The position numbers and the translations under genes were made by a program. A stretch of 9,201 bases of DNA from Candidatus Dadabacteria bacterium. Its GTDB lineage: Bacteria > Desulfobacterota_D > UBA1144 > Nemesobacterales > CSP1-2. Shown in pieces: positions 4,322-9,201 of the stretch. Position 1 is the stretch's first letter. Every line of letters starts with the position of its first letter. A model generated the notes under the pieces. The model had not been told where the DNA came from. It did not search any database and saw only the letters and a program-made list of their open reading frames with translations. The stretch covers positions 1-9,201 of the forward strand of contig JAKEHC010000027.1 in NCBI GenBank assembly GCA_022615255.1, given 5' to 3'.

Positions 4322-7094
4322 GGTCCTCTCGGACCCTGAAAACGCCGAAAATATAATAAAGCGTTTTATAGAGGTTCATAAGAGTATTTCTCCCAATAAG
4401 AAAGATCTCCTTTATATTCTCTCCTCTTACAGCCGTTTCCTCGGAAGGGCAATAATAAAAGACCCCGAGATACTGGATATTTTACTTACATCAGAGTTTA
4501 TTCAAAGGGGAAAAACATTAGAGCAAGCACTTAAGGATTCCACTCTGATCATGGAGTCTTCTAATTCTTTAGAGGAGTTCATGGCTCAGTTAAGGCGCTA
4601 TAAGTATAGAGAGTTTTCAAGAATCATCTGTAGGGACATCATGAATATCGGAAGTTTCCCAGAGATAATGGAGGAGCTTTCCGATCTGGCTAGCAGTGTT
4701 TTAGAAGCGGCTTTTAGATTTTTTGAGAAGGAAATTAAAACAACTAATCATGGAAGATTTGTCATTATAGGTATGGGAAAGCTTGGAGGAAGGGAACTCA
4801 ACCTCAGCTCGGATATAGATTTGATCTATATTTATCAAAACAAAGGAATACCAGACTCTTTTTTCAAGATTGCCGAAAGAATCACCAGGTCGCTTAGCTC
4901 TGTCACAGAAGACGGCTTTCTTTATAGAGTTGACCTTGGGCTTCGGCCTGGGGCTGGAAAAAGCCCTATTGCTCTTTCATTCGATGGCGCCCTTGAGCAT
5001 TACTTTTACTGGGGCGATACCTGGGAGCGAGCTGCGCTTATAAAAGCAAGGCCTGTTGCTGGAGACGTTTCATTGGGAGAAGAATTCGTTGATGAGATCG
5101 AGTCTTTTACTTTCAGAAAGCATCTTGATTACACATCTATTGAGGATTTAAAGGATATGAAGGCTAAACTCGACAGGCTCCATAAAGTGCGTGATGTTAA
5201 ACTGGGGAAGGGAGGAATTCGAGAGATAGAGTTCTTTGTGCAAGCGCTACAGCTTGTAAATGGCGGGGCAATTAAGGAATTAAGAGAAAAAAACACATTA
5301 AAGAGCTTGGAAAAACTTAGGCAAATGAAGATTATCAAGGCAGATGTGTTTCAATCACTCAGCTCATCGTATCTCTTCCTAAGAAAAGTGGAACATGCAA
5401 TTCAACTGGTAGATGAACTTCAAACCCATAAGCTACCTGATGATAATGATGGGCTTGATAAACTAGCGAAGAGGGTAGGGTTTCAAAATAGAGAAGAATT
5501 TGAGAAGGAATATAATGAAAGGACATCCGAGGTCTCTGAGATTTATGGACGGCTTTTTCATGAACCCTCAAAAAAGTTAGATGAAGGAGGGAGGGCATTC
5601 TGGGAACTAGCTGATTTCTTAACGGAGGGGAATATTGCTCAAAGTGAGGCAGTAGAAAATTTAAGGAGATTAGGGTTTAAGCATCCTGAGAGCGCAATGG
5701 AGCTTATAGCCGCGCTTCTTGATCCAAAAAAGGGCGGTCTTACACAAAGGGGAAGAATCCTTACAAGAAGAGTAATTCCTGCATTCTTGGGTAAGGTTCT
5801 CCTTTCGCCCGATCCGGATGCCGCCCTTGGGAACCTCGAGAGGTTTGTCTCTGGAATCGGATGGCGAACGTCTATTTATGCTGTGCTTGCAGAAAACCCT
5901 GAGTTGCTAGAGCTTCTTTCTAGGCTTTTTTCAACGAGTGGATATCTTTCAAACTTTCTGATAAGACATCCTGAATATCTAGACGTGCTTACACTTAAAG
6001 ATGTTAGAAAAGAATTCAGTTCAAAGGAAGGGATGGTTCTAGAACTCGAAAAAATACTAAGAGAAGAGGAGGAATACGAAGGCAAATTAGATGCGATCAG
6101 AAGGTTTAAGCATGTAGAAACACTCAAGCTCTGTCTCAGGGATTTGAATCACGAGGTAGATACAATATACGTTGGAAGATATTTAACCATGCTTGCCGAG
6201 GCAGTGCTAGAAGTAGGACTCCTACTTGCCGGAGAGGTTGTAGGATCAAGATTGAAGAAAAAAGGTATACCTGAAGATATGGTGATACTTGGTATGGGAA
6301 AATTGGGTGGGATGGAAATGAGCTACAATTCTGATCTTGATATTATTTTTATCTATAAGGGTGACGATCACGAACTTTACTCAAAACTTGGACAAAGGGT
6401 TATATCGATTATTTCAATCCCAACGAATGAAGGTTTTGCCTATAAGATCGATACAGGACTAAGACCGTCGGGCAGAGCAGGAACGCTTGTCACATCATTT
6501 GAGGCTTTCAAAAGGTACCATGAGCAAAGCGCAAAACTGTGGGAGAGGCAAGCGCTCATAAGAGCGAGACCTTCTGCGGGAAACATGGATTTAGGAAGAG
6601 AGATTATGAAAACGATTGAGCAATTCGTTTACAAGGAGTCACTCGAAGCGGATTTTCATAAAGAGATTTATCACTTAAGGGCTAGGATGGAGAAAGAGAT
6701 TGCCAGAGAGGATAAGCTTAGATTAAACCTGAAAACTGGAAGAGGAGGTATTGTAGATATAGAATTCCTTATACAAATGCTTCAGCTCAAATTTGGACTT
6801 TATTATGAAGACGTTAGAAGAGAGAACACGCTTGAGGCACTTAATGGATTAAAAAGATGCGGGGTTATAGATGTAAATGTCTTTATTAAGTTAAAGGATG
6901 GTATTTATTTTCTGAAGAAGCTTGAGAATCTTCTGAGGCTTCTCCATGATAGGTCTATAAGCGAGCTTTATGAGAGTGATTTCCATAAGCTTGCATTAGA
7001 GCTCGATATGAAAGAGGATGGCGAAAAGCTAAGAGAGATTTATGTTTCAAAGACAGAGGAGATAAGAGAGATATACGAAAGTTATTTTTCTTGA
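4314..7094 (+). CDS. glnE: Bifunctional glutamine synthetase adenylyltransferase/deadenylylase
   Basis: Controls glutamine synthetase by adding AMP to its subunits and by removing it through phosphorolysis, under control of PII and glutamine in the characterised enterobacterial enzyme. The product is about 926-928 residues, near the 946 of E. coli GlnE. Two nucleotidyltransferase domains are visible, numbered from the TTG at 4308. The N-terminal (deadenylylase) one has GMGKLGGREL (155-164), metal-binding Asp169/Asp171 in SSDIDLIYIY, GLRPGAGKSP (211-220) and KGGIREIEFF (301-310). The C-terminal (adenylyltransferase) one has GMGKLGGMEM (662-671), Asp676/Asp678 in NSDLDIIFIY, GLRPSGRAG (717-725) and GRGGIVDIEF (811-820). 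Both catalytic centres look intact. Helical linkers lie between and after them. It starts at a TTG, 4314 preferred by ribosome-site spacing and 4308 possible, and overlaps the preceding small gene. Neither glnA nor a PII gene is in the window. Arginine codons are mostly AGA/AGG. Confidence 0.96.
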   Translation: MNKVLSDPENAENIIKRFIEVHKSISPNKKDLLYILSSYSRFLGRAIIKDPEILDILLTSEFIQRGKTLEQALKDSTLIMESSNSLEEFMAQLRRYKYREFSRIICRDIMNIGSFPEIMEELSDLASSVLEAAFRFFEKEIKTTNHGRFVIIGMGKLGGRELNLSSDIDLIYIYQNKGIPDSFFKIAERITRSLSSVTEDGFLYRVDLGLRPGAGKSPIALSFDGALEHYFYWGDTWERAALIKARPVAGDVSLGEEFVDEIESFTFRKHLDYTSIEDLKDMKAKLDRLHKVRDVKLGKGGIREIEFFVQALQLVNGGAIKELREKNTLKSLEKLRQMKIIKADVFQSLSSSYLFLRKVEHAIQLVDELQTHKLPDDNDGLDKLAKRVGFQNREEFEKEYNERTSEVSEIYGRLFHEPSKKLDEGGRAFWELADFLTEGNIAQSEAVENLRRLGFKHPESAMELIAALLDPKKGGLTQRGRILTRRVIPAFLGKVLLSPDPDAALGNLERFVSGIGWRTSIYAVLAENPELLELLSRLFSTSGYLSNFLIRHPEYLDVLTLKDVRKEFSSKEGMVLELEKILREEEEYEGKLDAIRRFKHVETLKLCLRDLNHEVDTIYVGRYLTMLAEAVLEVGLLLAGEVVGSRLKKKGIPEDMVILGMGKLGGMEMSYNSDLDIIFIYKGDDHELYSKLGQRVISIISIPTNEGFAYKIDTGLRPSGRAGTLVTSFEAFKRYHEQSAKLWERQALIRARPSAGNMDLGREIMKTIEQFVYKESLEADFHKEIYHLRARMEKEIAREDKLRLNLKTGRGGIVDIEFLIQMLQLKFGLYYEDVRRENTLEALNGLKRCGVIDVNVFIKLKDGIYFLKKLENLLRLLHDRSISELYESDFHKLALELDMKEDGEKLREIYVSKTEEIREIYESYFS

Positions 7095-7103
7095 GGCGGT
7101 AGT

Positions 7104-7138
7104 AGAGACGCTTTGCGATGCGTCTCTTTGTCTCTTAG
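7104..7138 (+). terminator. Rho-independent-type terminator after glnE
   Basis: AGAGACGC (7104-7111) pairs perfectly with GCGTCTCT (7120-7127) around an 8-base loop, 9 bases after the glnE stop. It is followed by a T-rich but interrupted tract (TTGTCTCTT, 7128-7136). The stem is strong; the broken U-tract lowers certainty. Confidence 0.65.
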
Positions 7139-7145
7139 TTCTCCC

Positions 7146-7184
7146 CTTTACAAATGGGGGACTCGTCTCCATCATTTTGTAAAG
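7146..7184. repeat. Long imperfect hairpin with 9-bp arms
   Basis: CTTTACAAA (7146-7154) and TTTGTAAAG (7176-7184) are exact reverse complements. Inside them, GGGGA (7157-7161) pairs with TCTCC (7166-7170) through one G-U pair, so the whole unit can fold as a nearly continuous stem with a small internal bulge. Its role is unknown: part of a bidirectional terminator, an RNA stability structure, or a small palindromic repeat. Confidence 0.55.
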
Positions 7185-7201
7185 TAGGATTAGTATCCTA
7201 C
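7184..7201. repeat. 7-bp stem hairpin with four-base loop
   Basis: GTAGGAT (7184-7190) is the reverse complement of ATCCTAC (7195-7201), with TAGT as the loop. It directly abuts the preceding hairpin, sharing the base at 7184. There is no U-tract, so it is not a classical terminator. Confidence 0.5.
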
Positions 7202-7211
7202 CAGTCTTACT

Positions 7212-7231
7212 AGGAGGCGATATCTGCTCCT
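7212..7231. repeat. 5-bp stem inverted repeat, AGGAG/CTCCT
   Basis: AGGAG (7212-7216) pairs with CTCCT (7227-7231) across a 10-base loop that contains the palindrome GATATC. This is the fourth and weakest hairpin in the 7104-7231 series. Confidence 0.35.
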
Positions 7232-7263
7232 CATATTAGAAATAGTGAAATTTCTTTTCATGC

Positions 7264-7291
7264 TTGATAGGGGTTTCTGTTTAGGTAAAAT
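7264..7291 (+). promoter_or_regulatory. Candidate sigma-70 promoter for the phosphodiesterase gene
   Basis: TTGATA (7264-7269) and TAAAAT (7286-7291), each 5 of 6 to consensus, are separated by 16 bp. Transcription would start near 7298, about 50 bases before the TTG start. It lies after the hairpin cluster, so the gene would be expressed independently of glnE. Confidence 0.5.
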
Positions 7292-7348
7292 ATACATCTC
7301 AATTGCTTTGGAATTTTTGAAAACTCAATCCGGAGTTTAATTAACAAG

Positions 7349-8752
7349 TTGAAAAGCTGCATCTTCATAATGGCGGATGGGGCGAGAGCGGATGTGTTCG
7401 AAGAGCTTCTAAGCCGAGGCGACCTCCCAAACATATCGAAATTCATTATTGATAAAGGGACTTTTACAAAAGCAGTCTCAGTTTTTCCATCAACCACAGG
7501 TCCGGCTTATGCCCCCTTTTTATTAGGCCAGTTTCCCGGAAGATGCAACCTTCCAGGCATCAGGTGGTTTGATAGAGAACTTTACGCTAAAAGGATTTTT
7601 TCTCTTTATCGTTTTAGAAGCTATGTCGGGCTTGAGAGTTTGCTGATGAACTATGATATCTCTAAAGATTCGAAAACCCTTTTTGAGATATTCCCAAGTA
7701 CTTTAAATATAATGAACGAGCTCTCCCGCGGGGCGGCCCTTAAAAGCTACAGAACCAGATTTTTGCGTGTTTACCATAAAATTAAAGGGCACTTTAACAA
7801 TCGCTGGGATGAAGTGGATATAGCCTCGAGAGATGTTCTTCTCGATTCTTTGAAGGATAATCCCCAATTTGCATACATTGCATTCTTAGGTATCGATACC
7901 TATTCACACCTAAACCATCCGTTTCACCAGAGTGTTATAGAGTCATATTTTAGAATTGATGAAAGCGTGGGGATCTTAGCCAAAACTTTGCAAGATATGG
8001 GCAGGCTAGACGAGACTCTTCTCATTATTACGAGCGATCACGGGCTTACGCCCACTCATTCGCATTTTGACTCAGTATCATTCATGAATCGGCTCGGATT
8101 TAAGACCTTTCACTATCCTAAAATATTTAAATACTATAGAGGGGCCGATGCCGCTAACATGATCTCTGGGAATGCTATGACCCACTTGTATGTGAAAAGT
8201 CCTCAAGGCTGGGAGAAGAAGAATACCTTTGATGAGCTAACCGGGTTTGTTGATAGTCTTATTGAAAGACAGGAGGTTGATATAGTAGCGGGACTAGATG
8301 AAAAGGGTAGGGTGAAGATCAAAAGTGAAAGGGGGGGAGCTTCAGCATGGCTGGATAAAGAGGGATTTCTTAGGTACGAGAGGTTTAACTGCGATCCCTT
8401 TGGTTATAACGGTATACCTTCAAGAATGGATAAAGAAGAGGCTCTTAAATATAGCTTTAATACTAATTATCCCGATGCACTTCTACAGATCATTCAGCTC
8501 CTTGAATCTCCACGCTCCGGTGATTTGGTGGTTAGCGCCAAGCAGGGTTTTGATCTTAGAGCAAAATATGAAAACCCGGAGCATTGTTCTTCACATGGAG
8601 CCCTATTTAGAGAACAGATTCTAGTACCGCTCGGCATTAATATAAAGATAAAGAAAGAATTTGTCAGAACGGTGGACTTATATCCTACAATACTTCACCT
8701 ACTTGGAAAGCCTATTCCCAATGGTGCTGATGGGGTGAGTTTGGTTGGTTAA
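7349..8752 (+). CDS. Alkaline phosphatase superfamily protein (type I phosphodiesterase/nucleotide pyrophosphatase-like)
   Basis: 467-residue two-metal phosphodiesterase or phosphatase of the PF01663-like group. By family alignment, the full ligand set is present: Asp10 in MADGARADVF; the likely nucleophile Thr50 in FPSTTGPAY; Asp183 and His187 in GIDTYSHL; Asp230 and His231 in ITSDHGLTPT; His416 in SSHGALFREQ. The C-terminus (RTVDLYPTILHLLG) is the usual closing motif. Residues about 300-400 form a cap-like section that I cannot assign, and the substrate is unknown. No signal peptide or membrane anchor is seen, so it appears cytoplasmic, unlike many secreted relatives. The TTG at 7349 is chosen because the next ATG (7370) would remove the strand leading to Asp10, and a TAA at 7286-7288 closes the frame upstream. 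Its ribosome site, GGAG at 7332-7335, is rather distant (13 bases). Arginine codons favour AGR, as in glnE. Confidence 0.87.
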   Translation: MKSCIFIMADGARADVFEELLSRGDLPNISKFIIDKGTFTKAVSVFPSTTGPAYAPFLLGQFPGRCNLPGIRWFDRELYAKRIFSLYRFRSYVGLESLLMNYDISKDSKTLFEIFPSTLNIMNELSRGAALKSYRTRFLRVYHKIKGHFNNRWDEVDIASRDVLLDSLKDNPQFAYIAFLGIDTYSHLNHPFHQSVIESYFRIDESVGILAKTLQDMGRLDETLLIITSDHGLTPTHSHFDSVSFMNRLGFKTFHYPKIFKYYRGADAANMISGNAMTHLYVKSPQGWEKKNTFDELTGFVDSLIERQEVDIVAGLDEKGRVKIKSERGGASAWLDKEGFLRYERFNCDPFGYNGIPSRMDKEEALKYSFNTNYPDALLQIIQLLESPRSGDLVVSAKQGFDLRAKYENPEHCSSHGALFREQILVPLGINIKIKKEFVRTVDLYPTILHLLGKPIPNGADGVSLVG

Positions 8753-8795
8753 TTCAGGTAACTGGTTAGCCACTAATGAACAAGCTCCAATTAGC

Positions 8796-8883
8796 AAATT
8801 CCAAATTACAAACAACCTACAAGTGCCAAAAATATCAAACGTTTGAAATTTAAAATTTAGAAATTGCGAATTGTTTGGAATTT
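8796..8883. repeat. Large AT-rich imperfect palindrome
   Basis: The outer arms AAATTCCAAA (8796-8805) and TTTGGAATTT (8874-8883) are exact reverse complements. The centre is a near-perfect 22-bp palindrome (8830-8851, 10 of 11 pairs) with CAAACGTTTG at its core. The two symmetries share a centre to within 1 bp (8839.5 and 8840.5), so this looks like one nested element rather than two chance palindromes. The segments between core and arms are not obviously complementary. The AAATTCCAAATTACAAA style resembles AT-rich dispersed intergenic repeats I have seen in many environmental genomes; that is recollection, not a search. Confidence 0.6.
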
Positions 8884-8891
8884 TTACTTTG

Positions 8892-8921
8892 ATTCGCGTT
8901 CATTTGTGCCAATTCGGGGTT
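8892..8921. repeat. Degenerate 10-bp tandem repeat, three units
   Basis: ATTCGCGTTC, ATTTGTGCCA and ATTCGGGGTT follow each other with an exact 10-base period. ATT and the Gs at positions 5 and 7 are kept in all three units. The array begins 8 bases after the palindrome and may be part of the same element. Confidence 0.4.
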
Positions 8922-8990
8922 AAATATATCTAGCCGCGTAACGCCCTATAATTTTAGTAACCATTTCAAAGGAAATATTGGCTATCCGTC

Positions 8991-9019
8991 TTGCTATTTA
9001 CACAAAATTCCTTTATAGT
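8991..9019 (+). promoter_or_regulatory. Candidate sigma-70 promoter for the right-end gene
   Basis: TTGCTA (8991-8996) and TATAGT (9014-9019) are separated by the ideal 17 bp. Transcription would start near 9026, leaving a leader of about 41 bases before the ATG at 9067. Confidence 0.5.
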
Positions 9020-9066
9020 GAATTCAAAATCCATCTAATGAGTGGAATGAGTTTGAGGAAGATGAG

Positions 9067-9201
9067 ATGGATATTATTGACGCTAGTGTTAAATACAAAC
9101 CTAAATATAGATATGTAATCCCCTCAATAATAACCTACCTAGAAATTCCCTTAAAAGATTCCATCAATGAACTAGGCAAACCTTATCCATCCATCCATCC
9201 A
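9067..9201 (+). CDS. Start of an unrecognised gene, truncated by the window edge
   Basis: The frame is open from the ATG at 9067 to the end of the window (45 codons). It begins MDIIDASVKYKPKYRYVIPS and continues with a hydrophobic ITYLEIPL stretch and NELGKPYPSIHP. An in-frame TGA at 9019-9021 bounds it upstream. The start is supported by AGGA at 9056-9059, 7 bases before the ATG, and by a promoter with ideal spacing at 8991-9019. I recognise no domain; the visible part is soluble and lysine/tyrosine-rich. Its last visible codons lie in an ATCC repeat, so repeat-number changes would shift the frame. It is a probable real gene, but the evidence is a fragment and upstream signals only. Confidence 0.5.
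   Translation, partial: MDIIDASVKYKPKYRYVIPSIITYLEIPLKDSINELGKPYPSIHP
9185..9201. repeat. ATCC tetranucleotide repeat at the window edge
   Basis: Four consecutive ATCC units (9185-9200) plus the first A of a possible fifth run into the window end, so the true copy number is unknown. It lies in the coding frame of the right-end gene, where it encodes part of PYPSIHP. Confidence 0.6.

Larger units (their letters stand above)
8753..9066. other. AT-rich noncoding stretch between the phosphodiesterase and the right-end gene
   Basis: No reading frame here looks like a gene. The left part holds the large imperfect palindrome at 8796-8883 and a degenerate 10-bp tandem repeat at 8892-8921; the right part holds the promoter and ribosome site of the next gene. 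An isolated TATAAT at 8947-8952 has no matching -35. There is no clear terminator straight after the phosphodiesterase stop; the palindrome may serve instead. Confidence 0.6.

Noticed and set aside
5129..6127. Three - strand frames of 69-83 codons opposite glnE
   Set aside because: Their Ser/Leu/Phe-rich composition is what antisense of Glu/Lys/Arg-rich coding sequence gives, and glnE is intact through them.
7258..7497. 79-codon - strand frame across the phosphodiesterase start
   Set aside because: It overlaps the conserved N-terminal motifs of the phosphodiesterase and its promoter, and shows no domain.
8325..8624. 99-codon + strand frame inside the phosphodiesterase gene
   Set aside because: It lies wholly within a well-supported gene in another frame, and its translation shows no family features.
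8785..8921. Possible CRISPR array
   Set aside because: The repeats are short, degenerate and inverted or 10-bp tandem; there are no regular 25-35-bp repeats with unique spacers and no cas genes.
9038..9118. 26-residue + strand frame starting at the ATG at 9038
   Set aside because: It has no ribosome site, and the overlapping frame from 9067 has a good one and stays open to the window edge.

Overview
The window reads as chromosomal DNA from a Gram-negative-type bacterium with a moderate-to-low GC content by eye. A full-length bifunctional GlnE (glutamine synthetase adenylyltransferase), a TauE/SafE + DUF1634 pair and compact same-strand operons fit a proteobacterium or a related lineage such as the former Deltaproteobacteria. 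Nothing here fixes the taxon. All recognisable genes lie on the + strand.

Layout. (1) 1-493: the last 34 codons of a TauE/SafE-type anion exporter and its small membrane companion, a DUF1634 protein. (2) 599-3976: a tight four-gene cluster. It holds an EamA/DMT-family transporter, an SMP-30/gluconolactonase-type lactonase, a GntK-type gluconokinase and a D-isomer-specific 2-hydroxyacid dehydrogenase. The last two junctions are ATGA overlaps, or very short gaps if the better-supported downstream starts are used. The set makes sense as a sugar-acid module: the lactone is opened to an aldonate, the aldonate is phosphorylated to 6-phosphogluconate, and a keto-acid/hydroxy-acid interconversion is handled by the dehydrogenase. 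(3) 4040-7094: an unrecognised 93-aa protein with a very basic tail, overlapping glnE. (4) 7095-7348: a noncoding stretch with a terminator-like hairpin, three more hairpins in a row, and a candidate promoter. (5) 7349-8752: an alkaline-phosphatase-superfamily (type I phosphodiesterase) protein with all metal ligands present. (6) 8753-9066: an AT-rich noncoding stretch with a large imperfect palindrome, a degenerate 10-bp tandem repeat and a good candidate promoter. (7) 9067-9201: the start of an unrecognised gene that runs off the window inside an ATCC tetranucleotide repeat.

The genes are mostly ordinary metabolic and regulatory ones; I see no convincing new defence or mobile system. The points most worth a second look are an abrupt change in arginine codon choice near position 4000, the uncharacterised small gene coupled to glnE, the hairpin cluster after glnE, and the repeat-rich right end with its possible slippage-prone gene.
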